DNA of 61,340 bases from an uncultured Lachnospiraceae bacterium (GCA_946491665.1 CAMLYL010000007.1:1-61340); one strand, 5' to 3'. Shown: positions 9,880 to 18,980, numbered from the stretch's first letter. The notes: a model not told the origin generated them from the letters alone. Numbers and translations: made by a program.

Positions 9880-9893
9880 AACGGGAGGATGCA

Positions 9894-10475
9894 ATGAAAA
9901 AGAAACTGTATATTATTTTGCTGATAATACTGGCTATTGCCGTGGCTGTCCTTGTGGGAGTGGTTTTTGGCAAAAAAGCAAATGAGCAGCGGGAGCAGGA
10001 AGCAGAGGAAGCCAATACAGTTTATGTGAATCAGTTTGATGTCAGTGATGTAACGGCCTTTTCTTATCTGATTGATAATCAGGTTGCCATGTTCAGCCTG
10101 GAGGACGGAGTCTGGTCTTATATGTCAGATACTTCCTGGACGCTTGACACAGAAAAAGTGGAGGACTTTCTGACACAGATGAGTGAGGTTACTGCAAATA
10201 CAGTGATCGAAGATGCAGAAGATACGTCACAGTATGGTATTGATCAACCAACACAGATGTTTGCTGTCGTGTTTTCTGACGGCAGTTCTCTGACCTATCT
10301 TTTCGGTTCTGAGAATGATGTGGTAGGAGGAACCTATCTCCAGGTTACTGATGATGCGGATGATACGAACAATCAGAATATTTATCTGGTGGACAGTTCG
10401 GTGGTAAGTTCCGATCTGAGCCGGTCTGCGGAGAGCTTCCAGGTGGATGAAGACGGAGACAGCGTATCAGAGTAA
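9894..10475 (+). CDS. DUF4340-like membrane-anchored protein
   Basis: 193-residue protein with one N-terminal membrane helix (residues ~5-25) and an extracellular domain resembling DUF4340. Visible family-like elements are the WTLDTEKVEDFLTQMSEVTA segment and the repeated acidic patches. It is the third gene of the ABC operon, 14 bases after the fused permease, and DUF4340 proteins are regular companions of Gld-like ABC systems. It is short for the family, carrying about one repeat unit. The C-terminus is strongly acidic. Likely an accessory subunit outside the membrane; its role is unknown. Confidence 0.7.
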   Translation: MKKKLYIILLIILAIAVAVLVGVVFGKKANEQREQEAEEANTVYVNQFDVSDVTAFSYLIDNQVAMFSLEDGVWSYMSDTSWTLDTEKVEDFLTQMSEVTANTVIEDAEDTSQYGIDQPTQMFAVVFSDGSSLTYLFGSENDVVGGTYLQVTDDADDTNNQNIYLVDSSVVSSDLSRSAESFQVDEDGDSVSE

Positions 10476-10502
10476 AACGGTTCAGGACAAACGGGAAATA
10501 AA

Positions 10503-10547
10503 ACAGGGGGAAGAGCGTGAATCATTTTACACACTCTGTCCCCTGTT
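10503..10547. terminator. bidirectional terminator between convergent genes
   Basis: ACAGGGG (10503-10509) pairs with CCCCTGT (10540-10546), with further pairing inside. It lies between the stop codons of the DUF4340 gene (plus) and the small membrane protein gene (minus). Confidence 0.65.
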
Positions 10548-10555
10548 CTGGAAAT

Positions 10556-10849
10556 TTACTGTTCTTTGTCTGTATCAGTTTCGGACTGATCCGCCTGCGA
10601 GTCAGATGTTCCCAGCTTTAATCGTTTCAGTTCTTCACGTGCTTCCGGAGAATAGTTTCGTTTCAAAACCTTGTAGATTAATGAGTAAGCCCAGAGAAGC
10701 ACCGGAAGTACAATCGTTGCGTAAATGGCTGCCCGCAAAAGCCGCATGGCAGTGTCGCTTCCGATGCAGGCCAGGACTACTGTGGAAACATAGAGTCCCA
10801 GCAGGACAATGACGCCGATCAGTGCAGTAATCTGTTTTAGTCTTTTCAT
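10556..10849 (-). CDS. small two-helix membrane protein of unknown function
   Basis: 97-residue protein with two hydrophobic helices (roughly residues 6-26 and 36-58), a basic segment between helix 2 and the tail, and a charged, D/E/S-rich C-terminus. The start was taken at 10849 because GGAGGAA stands just upstream on the minus strand; the frame runs further back but without a ribosome binding site. No family was recognised. It lies downstream of the YeiH-family gene on the same strand with a gap of about 140 bases, so it may be co-transcribed with it. Confidence 0.65.
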   Translation of the reverse strand: MKRLKQITALIGVIVLLGLYVSTVVLACIGSDTAMRLLRAAIYATIVLPVLLWAYSLIYKVLKRNYSPEAREELKRLKLGTSDSQADQSETDTDKEQ

Positions 10850-10986
10850 CTGTATGTTCCTCCGACTACGGCAGCTGTTTATATAGTTAAGCGCACCTAT
10901 TGTATCATACTCCCTGCCAAAACTCAACGCCGGAAGGTGATTCTGTGATGAAGGATCCATATGGTTTCGCTCTGGCTGTGAAGAAC

Positions 10987-12060
10987 TTACCAGATTCCGA
11001 GGAACCACTGCAAGAGGAGACTGACAAGCGTGATGCCCATCCAGCAGCAGAGTCCTGCCAGAATGGGCTTTCCTCCGGTTCGTATGAGTCTGACTATATT
11101 TGTATTCAGGCCGATTGCTGCCATTGCCATGATAATAAAAAATTTGCTCAGTGATTTGAAGGGCGTAAAAATTTCAGGGGAAGCGCCCAGAGATACAGCG
11201 GCGGTTGTAATGACGGAAGCGCCTGCGAAGGCAAGGATAAAATACGGGAAAACTTTTCGCAGATTTGTTTTCTGCGCAGTGGTACCTGCCTTTTTTGTCC
11301 GGAAGAATGCCAGAAACAGGGTGATTGGGATAATTGCCAGAGTCCGGGTAAGTTTGACGGTGACGGCTTTATCCAGAGTGGCATTTCCCAGACCGTAAAT
11401 GGAATCCCAGGTAGAAGCGGCGGCGGTTACCGAGGAAGTGTCGTTAACTGCGGTTCCGACAAAAATACCGAAGGCTTCCCCGTCTGTTGTGGAAAATCCG
11501 ATCAGGCCGCCCAGAAAAGGGAAAAAAAGAGCGGCAATTACGTTAAAAAGGAAGATAACGGATATGGATTGTGCAACTTCCTCATCGTCCGCACCTATGA
11601 CCGGAGCAGCGGCGGCAATAGCAGAACCACCGCAGATGGCGGAACCCACGCCTACCAGAACAGCGGTTCTGACAGGAATGTGAAGAAGTTTCTGAAGAAG
11701 GGCGGCAATGATCAGAGCAGCTGTAATGGTGGCGGCAATAATGGGGAGGGATTGCCTTCCTGTTTCCAGAATAATGTTCAGATTCAGTCCGAAACCCAGC
11801 AGAATAACGGCGAACTGCAGTATTTTTTTGGAGACGAAGGTGATGCCTGGCTGCAGCAGGGTTCTATTTTTCATAAAAATGGTAATTATCATTCCCAGAA
11901 GAATGGCGAAAACCGGCCCGCCGATCACCGGGATCCGCCGACCGAGAATTGCGGCGGCTACAGCGATAAGCAGGCAGAAAAAGAAGCCGCTTACCACGGA
12001 CGGTTTCGCGTCGGGCTTTCTGTGGTTTGAAAAAGAATGACAGGATGTATTTCTGTTCAT
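10987..12060 (-). CDS. YeiH-family putative sulfate exporter (UPF0324)
   Basis: 357-residue integral membrane protein with about ten hydrophobic helices. Family hallmarks seen are the [12 protein letters not shown] region, [14 protein letters not shown], the [20 protein letters not shown] stretch around residue 140, and [13 protein letters not shown]. The family is commonly annotated as a putative sulfate exporter, but transport has been tested in few members. The start at 12060 is supported by CGGAGGA upstream; the longer frame lacks a ribosome binding site. A structured leader of about 165 bases precedes it, pointing to RNA-level control. Confidence 0.85.
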   Translation of the reverse strand: MNRNTSCHSFSNHRKPDAKPSVVSGFFFCLLIAVAAAILGRRIPVIGGPVFAILLGMIITIFMKNRTLLQPGITFVSKKILQFAVILLGFGLNLNIILETGRQSLPIIAATITAALIIAALLQKLLHIPVRTAVLVGVGSAICGGSAIAAAAPVIGADDEEVAQSISVIFLFNVIAALFFPFLGGLIGFSTTDGEAFGIFVGTAVNDTSSVTAAASTWDSIYGLGNATLDKAVTVKLTRTLAIIPITLFLAFFRTKKAGTTAQKTNLRKVFPYFILAFAGASVITTAAVSLGASPEIFTPFKSLSKFFIIMAMAAIGLNTNIVRLIRTGGKPILAGLCCWMGITLVSLLLQWFLGIW

Positions 12061-12227
12061 ATGAAAATTCCTCCGTATATGGATGTGGCGGGTTCGCGGG
12101 AGCGAATCCCGAAGTACCCTATGAGTCAGAAAAATTCTCCGGAACCCAAAAACAGATTCCGGAGATGTCATAGGGGAGGATAAGTTATAGGAAGACGGTT
12201 TTCGGGGGGTTTGAAAACCGCCTTACT
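12061..12227 (-). promoter_or_regulatory. structured 5' leader of the YeiH-family gene
   Basis: On the minus strand, a TATAAT box (12239-12234, weak -35) is followed by three hairpins: GGCGGTTTTC with GAAAACCGTC (12221-12193); a two-tier structure with inner stem CTCCGGAA/TTCCGGAG (12164-12137), followed by AATTTTTCTG, inside an outer 8-bp stem CCCTATGA/TCATAGGG (12117-12124 with 12168-12175); and CGGGATTCG with CGAACCCG near 12110-12088. The inner hairpin plus T-run looks like an intrinsic terminator, and the outer stem could compete with its release. No known riboswitch class was recognised. Confidence 0.45.
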
Positions 12228-12313
12228 GATCATATTATAGGCAAAATCCGGAAAGATATTCACAGGATGGAAAAAATATTGCTTTTTCGGAGCGGCCGGT
12301 CAGGAAAAAGTAT

Positions 12314-12342
12314 TTGAAAAATATGGGAAGATGATGTATACT
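12314..12342 (+). promoter_or_regulatory. sigma-A promoter of the SEC-C gene
   Basis: TTGAAA (12314-12319) and TATACT (12337-12342) with 17-base spacing. Confidence 0.75.
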
Positions 12343-12397
12343 ACTTCTACATATGCATATATCAAATTAATTTTAGGAAGAATAAGGTGGTATAAAA

Positions 12398-12904
12398 ATG
12401 GGATTATTACAGGAATGGCAGGCGATTGCCTTCAATGAAAAAGCAAACCAGCAGGAGCTTCAGAAGTTCTGGAACCGCTATTTTCTGCTTGAAAAGGGTG
12501 TGTATGAGCAGCTCTTAAGCAATCCTGACGAAGTAGTGGAGGGCACTGTGAAGGAGCTGGCTGAGAAGTATAATCTGGAAGTTATGGCTATGGTTGGTTT
12601 CCTGGACGGTATCAACGAGAGTCTGATTACTCCCAATGATCTGGAGGATCTCAGCGAGGATTCCCATGTGAGCCTTGCTTTTGACAAGGAGCTTCTTTAT
12701 AAGAATATGGTGGATGCCAAGGCTGACTGGCTTTACGAGCTTCCCCAGTGGAAGGAGATTTTCTCTGAGGAGAAGCTGAGAGAACTGTACCGGGAGCAGA
12801 AGAAGTCCGGTACGGTAGTGAAGGCGGCAAAGGTTTATCCCAATGATCCCTGTCCCTGCGGCAGCGGCAAGAAGTATAAAAAGTGCTGCGGAAGAAACGC
12901 GTAA
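12398..12904 (+). CDS. SEC-C metal-binding domain protein
   Basis: 168-residue soluble protein. The last ~20 residues carry the SEC-C zinc-binding motif ([15 protein letters not shown]), the same module found at the end of SecA that binds SecB or ribosomes. The first ~140 residues are helical and acidic and match no family I can name with certainty. It has its own promoter and sits just before the thrS T-box promoter. A role in protein handling is possible but only the metal site is visible. Confidence 0.8.
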   Translation: MGLLQEWQAIAFNEKANQQELQKFWNRYFLLEKGVYEQLLSNPDEVVEGTVKELAEKYNLEVMAMVGFLDGINESLITPNDLEDLSEDSHVSLAFDKELLYKNMVDAKADWLYELPQWKEIFSEEKLRELYREQKKSGTVVKAAKVYPNDPCPCGSGKKYKKCCGRNA

Positions 12905-12912
12905 AACAGTGG

Positions 12913-12942
12913 TTGACAAATGAATCATTCCCCGCCTATAAT
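12913..12942 (+). promoter_or_regulatory. sigma-A promoter of the thrS leader
   Basis: Perfect TTGACA (12913-12918) and perfect TATAAT (12937-12942) with an 18-base spacer; predicted start near 12949. Confidence 0.85.
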
Positions 12943-12948
12943 GGGAAA

Positions 12949-13245
12949 AGAGCCGGAGGATTTCAGAATCAGATTCCGGCAGAACAAAGCATAACACGCT
13001 GAAGAGACGAGTAAAATGTGAAAGACTCCAGAGAGGGATGCCGTTGTGCTGAAAGCATCTCAGTCCGGAAGCATTTGAAAACCACCTCTGAGTGGCCCCA
13101 ATCCGGCCCGGTGATTCCGTTATCATCATTTATAAGAGGTTTTCTGTACGCACGCTGTGCGGCAGGAGGCAACCGGGGTGGAACCGCGAGCAGAGAATAT
13201 ATGCCCGTCCCCTGTGAGATTTCTCACAGGAGACGGGATTTTTTA
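12949..13245 (+). ncRNA. T-box leader, threonine specifier, upstream of thrS
   Basis: The leader has the T-box core GGGTGGAACCGCGAG (13176-13190), Stem I elements (GAGTAAAATGTGAAAG, AGAGAGGGATG, GCTGAAAGC) and a strong terminator: CCCGTC..CTGTGAG (13204-13218) with CTCACAG..GACGGG (13223-13237), then TTTTTT. The likely specifier is ACC at 13081-13083, in the usual GAA-ACC-ACCTCTGAG context, matching threonine. Uncharged tRNA-Thr should favour antitermination and raise thrS. About 120 further bases before the thrS start show no other clear signal. Confidence 0.92.
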
Positions 13246-13367
13246 TCTTGCAGGAAACTTTGTATCCCTGTAAAAAAAGCTTCGCTGGGATCGCACTGCG
13301 GCGGAATCTGCGGAGCCTCTGGTAAAACAGCAAACGATAACAATATAAATATAAAGGAGAGAGCATT

Positions 13368-15329
13368 ATGATTATTACATTAAAAGACGGCTCTTCAAAA
13401 GAGTACGCGGAAAGCAAAACAGTCTATGAAATTGCAAAGGATATCAGCGAGGGTCTGGCCCGTGCGGCCTGTGCCGGAGAATTAAATGGAGAGGTAGTAG
13501 ATCTGAGAACGGTCGTATCTGAGGATGCAGCCCTGAATATTCTGACTGCCAGTGATCCGGCGGGGCTGTCAACGATTCGTCATACGGCATCCCATGTAAT
13601 GGCAGAGGCGGTAAAGCGGCTTTTCCCCAACGCGAAGCTTGCTATTGGTCCGTCTATTGATACCGGATTTTATTATGATTTTGAGGCAGAGCCTTTTTCC
13701 AGAGAGGATCTGGACAATATTGAAAAGGAAATGAAAAAGATCATCAAGGAGGGACATGAACTCAAAAAGTTTACCCTTCCCCGGAATGAGGCCATCAAAT
13801 TTATGGAGGAGCGGAATGAGCCCTACAAGGTGGAACTGATCCGGGATCTTCCGGAGGATGCGGAGATTTCTTTCTATGATCAGGGCGGATTTGTGGATCT
13901 GTGCGCCGGTCCTCATCTGATGACCACAAAGGGAATCAAGGCATTTAAACTGACTTCTTCATCCATGGCTTACTGGAGGGGAGATTCTGAGAAAGCCCGG
14001 CTGCAGCGTATTTATGGTACCGCCTTCAACAAAAAGGATGAACTGAACGAGTATCTGGAGTATCTGGCGGATATCAAGAACCGTGACCACAACAGGCTTG
14101 GACGTGAGATGGAGCTGTTCACTACGGTAGATGTAATCGGGCAGGGACTTCCTCTTATGATGCCCAAGGGAACAAAGATGATTATGAAGCTCCAGAGATG
14201 GATTGAGGATCTGGAGGATAACGAGTGGGGGTATGTCCGTACCAAGACACCTCTTATGGCCAAGAGTGATCTGTACAAGATTTCCGGACACTGGGATCAT
14301 TACAAGGACGGTATGTTTGTGCTGGGAGATGAGGAGAAAGATAAGGAGGTATTTGCTCTCCGTCCCATGACCTGTCCCTTCCAGTATTATGTATACAAAG
14401 CATCTCAGAAGTCTTACCGGGATCTGCCCTGCCGTTACGGAGAGACTTCTACTCTGTTCCGCGCTGAAGATTCCGGGGAAATGCACGGTCTGACCCGCGT
14501 CCGCCAGTTTACCATTTCCGAGGGACATCTGATTGTCCGCCCGGATCAGATGGTGGATGAGTTCAAGGGCTGTCTGGCTCTTGCAAAATACTGTCTGACC
14601 ACACTGGGACTGCATGAGGATGTGACTTATCATCTGTCCAAATGGGATCCGGAGAATCCGGACAAATACATCGGCGACGCTGAAGTGTGGAATGAGACGG
14701 AGGAGAATATCCGCCGTGTTCTGACGGAGCTGGAGGTTCCTTTTACAGAGGATGTGGGAGAGGCCGCTTTCTATGGCCCCAAGGTAGATATTAACGCCAA
14801 AAATGTATACGGCAAGGAAGATACCATGATTACCATCCAGTGGGATGCCCTGCTGGCGGAGCAGTTTGATATGTATTATATCGATCAGAACGGCGAGAAG
14901 GTGCGTCCGTATATTATTCACAGAACTTCCATCGGATGCTACGAGCGTACTCTGGCATGGCTGATCGAGAAGTATGCAGGAAAGTTCCCTACCTGGCTCT
15001 GCCCGGAGCAGGTTCGTGTACTGCCGATTTCCGAGAAGTATCTGGATTATGCGGAGCACGTACGGAAAGAGCTGGCGAAAAACGGCGTGGATGTTACGGT
15101 TGACAGCCGCGCGGAGAAGATCGGATATAAGATCCGTGAGGCCCGTATGGATAAGCTGCCCTATATGCTGGTGGTAGGTCAGAAGGAGGAAGAGGACGGA
15201 ACCGTATCTGTACGCAGCCGGTTTGCGGGAGATGAGGGCGTACAGCCTCTGGATACCTTTATTGACGCCATCTGCAAAGAGATCCGTACCAAGGAAATCC
15301 GGAAGGAAGTCCCTCAGGAGACAAAATAA
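13368..15329 (+). CDS. thrS: threonyl-tRNA synthetase
   Basis: Attaches threonine to tRNA-Thr in the cytoplasm. The 653-residue class II enzyme has an N-terminal TGS domain (1-60), the editing domain with the HTASHVMAEAV motif, catalytic motifs including MTCPFQYYVYK and RYGETSTLFR, the motif 3 region IIHRTSIGCYERTLAWLIE, and a C-terminal anticodon-binding domain. Length is typical. AAGGAGA lies before the ATG. Expression is governed by the threonine T-box upstream, and the nucleotidase/kinase-like fusion gene begins 3 bases after the stop, so it is likely carried on the same regulated transcript. Confidence 0.97.
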   Translation: MIITLKDGSSKEYAESKTVYEIAKDISEGLARAACAGELNGEVVDLRTVVSEDAALNILTASDPAGLSTIRHTASHVMAEAVKRLFPNAKLAIGPSIDTGFYYDFEAEPFSREDLDNIEKEMKKIIKEGHELKKFTLPRNEAIKFMEERNEPYKVELIRDLPEDAEISFYDQGGFVDLCAGPHLMTTKGIKAFKLTSSSMAYWRGDSEKARLQRIYGTAFNKKDELNEYLEYLADIKNRDHNRLGREMELFTTVDVIGQGLPLMMPKGTKMIMKLQRWIEDLEDNEWGYVRTKTPLMAKSDLYKISGHWDHYKDGMFVLGDEEKDKEVFALRPMTCPFQYYVYKASQKSYRDLPCRYGETSTLFRAEDSGEMHGLTRVRQFTISEGHLIVRPDQMVDEFKGCLALAKYCLTTLGLHEDVTYHLSKWDPENPDKYIGDAEVWNETEENIRRVLTELEVPFTEDVGEAAFYGPKVDINAKNVYGKEDTMITIQWDALLAEQFDMYYIDQNGEKVRPYIIHRTSIGCYERTLAWLIEKYAGKFPTWLCPEQVRVLPISEKYLDYAEHVRKELAKNGVDVTVDSRAEKIGYKIREARMDKLPYMLVVGQKEEEDGTVSVRSRFAGDEGVQPLDTFIDAICKEIRTKEIRKEVPQETK

Positions 15330-15332
15330 AAT

Positions 15333-16403
15333 ATGCTGACATTTGGAATAGACTGGGATGATGTAATAGCGCCTCTCAATGACAGAGCCATAGAGATGGC
15401 CAATGAGGAGTATGGGTTTGAAGAACCTCTGACTCTGGAAGATATCGAGTCCTGGGAAAATACCGGGCGGGCTTCTGTGATTAAAAAATATTATGATGAT
15501 CCGCGGCTTTACGACAGGCAGTATGTGCCGCAGGAGTCTAAGGAGTTTATCCGGAAGCTGATGACAAAAGGAAATGTTTATATTGTGACAGCGGTATATC
15601 CCAGGTTTATGTCCCGGCGGATTGAGCAGATTAAGGAGGCTTTTCCGGATTTTCCGGAGGAGAACATCATTATGGGGTTTCAGAAGTCCATGGTGCATGT
15701 GGACATCACGCTGGACGACGGCCCGAAAAATATTCTGAAAAGCAACGCCCGTTTTCCGGTTCTCATGCGCAAGCCCTGGAACCGGGAACTGACCGGGCTG
15801 CTGGCAGTAAACAATTTTGAGGAGTTTTTTCAGCTTCTGGAACAGATAAAATCTTCCATGATCGAGGAGAGAGTGGAGGCAAAAGCTCCGGCGGTGGTTG
15901 CTCTGGTGGGACCCAGCGGTTCCAATAAAAATCAGATTACAAAAGAGCTTTGCGCCTCAGGACCGTTTATTGTTCCCAGGGCGTATACGACCAGGCCTGT
16001 TTCTGACGGAATCCATCTGCAGATCACGGAAGAAGAATTTGTCCGTGACCGTAAGGAGTTTATTGAGACCACACGGTATGCCGGTTTTGCCTATGGAACA
16101 AAGTGGGAAGATATTACCAGCCTCATGAAGCAGGATAAATATATTGTTATGCCCATGGATCTCAGCGGAGCCATTGCCATGAAGCGTCATTATCCCACGG
16201 TAATTATTTTCTGCAAATGCAGCAGAGAAAAGATGATTGCGGGGATTCTTGAAAAGAATATGAGCAACCGGGAGAAAATGCTCCGGCTGCTTTCTCTGGA
16301 AAATGAGCTGAAAAATGCAGATCTCTGTGATTATGTGGTAAATACGGGCAAAAAGGACGCTCTGGAACGGATCCTTGATATTCTGCCGGGATCGGGCAGA
16401 TGA
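15333..16403 (+). CDS. fusion of 5'-nucleotidase (HAD) and guanylate-kinase-like domains
   Basis: 356 residues in two parts. Residues 1-170 resemble HAD-type 5'(3')-deoxyribonucleotidases: nucleophile motif FGIDWDDVIAPLN (D7/D9) and the acidic motif TLDDGPKNI (D128/D129). Residues 185-356 resemble guanylate kinase: a P-loop-like GPSGSNKNQ (193-201), YTTRPVSDG (218-226) and a KCSREKMI lid-like segment. The P-loop keeps the lysine but has N in place of the usual S/T, so nucleotide binding is uncertain. The gene starts 3 bases after thrS, with AGGAG 12 bases upstream. The combination suggests nucleotide sensing or salvage, but no function is assigned. Confidence 0.75.
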   Translation: MLTFGIDWDDVIAPLNDRAIEMANEEYGFEEPLTLEDIESWENTGRASVIKKYYDDPRLYDRQYVPQESKEFIRKLMTKGNVYIVTAVYPRFMSRRIEQIKEAFPDFPEENIIMGFQKSMVHVDITLDDGPKNILKSNARFPVLMRKPWNRELTGLLAVNNFEEFFQLLEQIKSSMIEERVEAKAPAVVALVGPSGSNKNQITKELCASGPFIVPRAYTTRPVSDGIHLQITEEEFVRDRKEFIETTRYAGFAYGTKWEDITSLMKQDKYIVMPMDLSGAIAMKRHYPTVIIFCKCSREKMIAGILEKNMSNREKMLRLLSLENELKNADLCDYVVNTGKKDALERILDILPGSGR

Positions 16404-16486
16404 ATCAGAGTTACGTGAAGGCAGAAGAGGATTCCTGAGACGGGAGTACAGTCTTCTGGAGCTTATAAAAACGGGAGGATGGTCAG

Positions 16487-17452
16487 ATGAAGAAATATGA
16501 TGTTGTGGCAATCGGCGAGCTGCTGATTGATTTTACAGAGAACGGAAAAAGCGCTCAGGGGAATCCTGTACTGGAGGCCAATCCCGGCGGGGCGCCCTGC
16601 AACGTGCTGGCGATGCTGACGAAACTGGGAAAGAAAACCGGTTTTATCGGGAAGATCGGGAATGATATGTTCGGAGATCAGCTGGAGCAGGCAGTCCGGG
16701 AAGTGGGAATTGATACTGCGGGACTGAAGCGGGATCCGGAGGTGAACACTACACTGGCTTTTGTGCACACAAAGGAAGACGGCGACCGGGAATTTTCTTT
16801 CTACCGGAATCCGGGAGCGGATATGATGATTACCGAGAATGACCTGGAGTATTCCATGATAGAGGGATGCCGGATTTTTCACTACGGAACTCTGTCTATG
16901 ACGCATGAAATCTGTCGGGAGGCAACCCGCCGGGCGATTGATACGGCAAAGGATGCCGGGGCGATTCTTTCTTTTGATCCGAATCTGAGAGAGCCCCTGT
17001 GGAAGTCCCTGGATGAGGCGCGGGAACAGATTCTGTACGGGATGGGGCAGTGTGATGTGCTGAAAATTTCAGATAATGAGATTGTATGGCTTACCGGGGA
17101 AGAGGACTTTGATGCCGGGGCGGCATGGATCCGGAAACGTTTCCCGAATATCACTCTGATTCTGGTTTCTGTGGGAAAAGAGGGAAGCCGCGCCTACATG
17201 GGAAGCATGCGGGCAGAGGTTCCGGCTTTTGTGCAGGAGAAGACGATTGAAACAACAGGAGCGGGAGATACTTTCTGCGCCTGCATTCTGAATTATATCC
17301 TGGAGCACGGGCTGAAGGAGCTTACGGAAGAACAATTAAAAGAGATGCTGACATTTGCCAACGGCGCGGCGTCTATTGTAACCACAAGAAAGGGCGCTCT
17401 GCGGGTGATGCCTTCCAAAGCGGAAGTAGAGGCGCTGATTTCGGCGAGATAG
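16487..17452 (+). CDS. PfkB-family sugar kinase, probable fructokinase
   Basis: ATP-dependent carbohydrate kinase of the ribokinase/PfkB family, 321 residues. Seen are the N-terminal AIGELLIDF strand, the glycine-rich NPGGAPCNVLAMLTKLG sugar-binding segment and the catalytic signature TTGAGDTFCACIL, with the base Asp261. The substrate-side motifs fit bacterial fructokinases (fructose to fructose-6-phosphate), but other sugars are possible. It is preceded by GGGAGG and followed 9 bases later by the HD-domain gene. No sugar transporter is adjacent, so the pathway link is open. Confidence 0.85.
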   Translation: MKKYDVVAIGELLIDFTENGKSAQGNPVLEANPGGAPCNVLAMLTKLGKKTGFIGKIGNDMFGDQLEQAVREVGIDTAGLKRDPEVNTTLAFVHTKEDGDREFSFYRNPGADMMITENDLEYSMIEGCRIFHYGTLSMTHEICREATRRAIDTAKDAGAILSFDPNLREPLWKSLDEAREQILYGMGQCDVLKISDNEIVWLTGEEDFDAGAAWIRKRFPNITLILVSVGKEGSRAYMGSMRAEVPAFVQEKTIETTGAGDTFCACILNYILEHGLKELTEEQLKEMLTFANGAASIVTTRKGALRVMPSKAEVEALISAR

Positions 17453-17461
17453 GGAAGAATT

Positions 17462-18064
17462 ATGGGACAGTCACGCTTAGAGCAGCAGATGGATTTTATT
17501 CTGGAAATTGATAAGGAAAAGTTTATCGGCCGTCAGACGTATCTTTCTGACGGGAAACGGAAGGAAAATGACGCGGAACATGCCTGGCATATGGCGATCA
17601 TGGTGTTTCTGCTGTCGGAATATGCCAATGAATCTATTGATGTATTGAAGACAATCAAGATGCTTCTGATTCATGATATTGTGGAAATAGATGCAGGTGA
17701 TACCTACGCATACGATGAGGATGCGAAAGAGACTCAGGAGGAGCGGGAAATGCAGGCGGCCGACCGTATTTTCGGCCTGCTTCCGGAGGATCAGGGAAAG
17801 GAACTCATGGCTCTGTGGCGGGAGTTTGAGGAGCGGAAAACACCGGAAGCCCGGTTTGCCAGGACGATGGATAATCTGCAGCCCATGATGCTGAACGCGG
17901 CTACCGATGGAAAGGCATGGGTGGATCACGGGGTAAAGATCGGCCAGATTTTAAAGCGAAATGCAAAGACTCACGAAGGATCCGAAGAGCTGTGGAAGTA
18001 TGCGGAAGAAAACTGGCTCCGGCCAAATCTGGAAAAGGGAAGGATTCAGAACGATGATTCATGA
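17462..18064 (+). CDS. HD-domain hydrolase (YfbR/HDDC2-like 5'-deoxynucleotidase)
   Basis: 200-residue metal-dependent phosphohydrolase. The HD motif ligands are visible: His40 in AEHAW, the His71-Asp72 pair in LLIHDIVEIDAGD, and a later Asp in FARTMDNLQP. The layout matches YfbR/HDDC2 proteins, which remove phosphate from dNMPs. Together with the nucleotidase/guanylate-kinase-like gene two genes upstream it hints at a nucleotide-salvage or pool-cleaning grouping. It overlaps the next gene by 11 bases. Substrate not determined by sequence. Confidence 0.85.
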   Translation: MGQSRLEQQMDFILEIDKEKFIGRQTYLSDGKRKENDAEHAWHMAIMVFLLSEYANESIDVLKTIKMLLIHDIVEIDAGDTYAYDEDAKETQEEREMQAADRIFGLLPEDQGKELMALWREFEERKTPEARFARTMDNLQPMMLNAATDGKAWVDHGVKIGQILKRNAKTHEGSEELWKYAEENWLRPNLEKGRIQNDDS

Positions 18065-18875
18065 AAAAATTGCGGTTACGGCGCCGGACAGCGGGGAAAC
18101 CGGATATTTGTATACTTATTTTCTGGAAAGTTCAGAGGAAATGCGTCCGGACGAGAGGCGCCCGGTTATTCTTATGTGTCCCGGCGGAGGGTATGCCATG
18201 ACCTCTGACCGTGAGGCGGAGCCTGTGGCTGTGCGGTTTCTGGCGATGGGATATCATGCGGCTGTCCTGCGTTACAGTGTGGCTCCTGCCCGGTATCCGA
18301 CAGCCCTTTTTCAGACGGCGCAGAGTGTATTGTGGCTGAAGGAGCATGCCGCCGAGTATCATATTGATCCTGACAGAATTATTCTTCAGGGCTGTTCCGC
18401 CGGAGGACATCTGGCGGCGAATTACGGCGTTGCCTGGAACAGACCGTTTCTGGCTGAGGCTCTGGGAGCCGTATCGGAACAGCTGAAGCCGGCGGGACTG
18501 CTTCTCTGTTATCCGGTAATTACCTCCGGTGAAAAGGCGCACCGGGAGTCTTTTGAAAATCTTCTGGGGGACAGATATGAACAGCTGAAGGATGAGCTGT
18601 CTCTGGAGTATCAGGTGACGGAGCAGACGCCGCCGGCATTTCTCTGGCATACTGCCACGGACGACACCGTTCCGGCAGAGAATTCCCTGTACTTTTTTGA
18701 GGCGCTGCTGGCAAAAGGAGTTTTTGCGGAGCTGCATATTTATCCGGTGGGCGGCCATGGTCTGTCTCTGGCCAATGAGGAGACCTGCCGAAGCAACGGC
18801 GTCGGGGTGCAGAAGGAGTGTCAGAGCTGGATTGATCTGGCACAGACCTGGCTGGAGAGAATTGTAAACAGCTGA
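18054..18875 (+). CDS. alpha/beta hydrolase, acetylesterase-like
   Basis: 273-residue esterase of the BD-FAE/acetyl-xylan-esterase-like group. The oxyanion segment MCPGGGY replaces the usual HGGG; the nucleophile elbow is GCSAGGHLA; the acid is in TATDDTVP and the His in VGGHGLSL. The start at 18054 has GGAAGGA just upstream, and the frame overlaps the HD gene by 11 bases, so the two are coupled. No signal peptide, so it probably acts inside the cell, removing acyl groups from imported oligosaccharides or other esters. The true substrate is unknown. Confidence 0.8.
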   Translation: MIHEKIAVTAPDSGETGYLYTYFLESSEEMRPDERRPVILMCPGGGYAMTSDREAEPVAVRFLAMGYHAAVLRYSVAPARYPTALFQTAQSVLWLKEHAAEYHIDPDRIILQGCSAGGHLAANYGVAWNRPFLAEALGAVSEQLKPAGLLLCYPVITSGEKAHRESFENLLGDRYEQLKDELSLEYQVTEQTPPAFLWHTATDDTVPAENSLYFFEALLAKGVFAELHIYPVGGHGLSLANEETCRSNGVGVQKECQSWIDLAQTWLERIVNS

Positions 18876-18920
18876 CAGAAAATTTGTACAAGATCTGACT
18901 AAGATATGATTAAGGTGCGT

Positions 18921-18973
18921 ATATGGCATATGGGAACGGCAAAATTTTTGCTCTTCTTATATGCCATATTTTC
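18921..18973. terminator. hairpin between convergent genes
   Basis: ATATGGCATAT (18921-18931) pairs with ATATGCCATAT (18959-18969), with an inner GCAAAA/TTTTGC pairing. It separates the esterase gene from the ROK regulator gene and may stop both transcripts. Confidence 0.55.
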
Positions 18974-18980
18974 CAAGCTT

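Noticed and set aside
13959-15698. Long minus-strand open frame of 579 codons opposite thrS
   Set aside because: It is antisense to thrS and the following gene, has no ribosome binding site, and its composition (L/R/H/I-rich) is that of a shadow frame.
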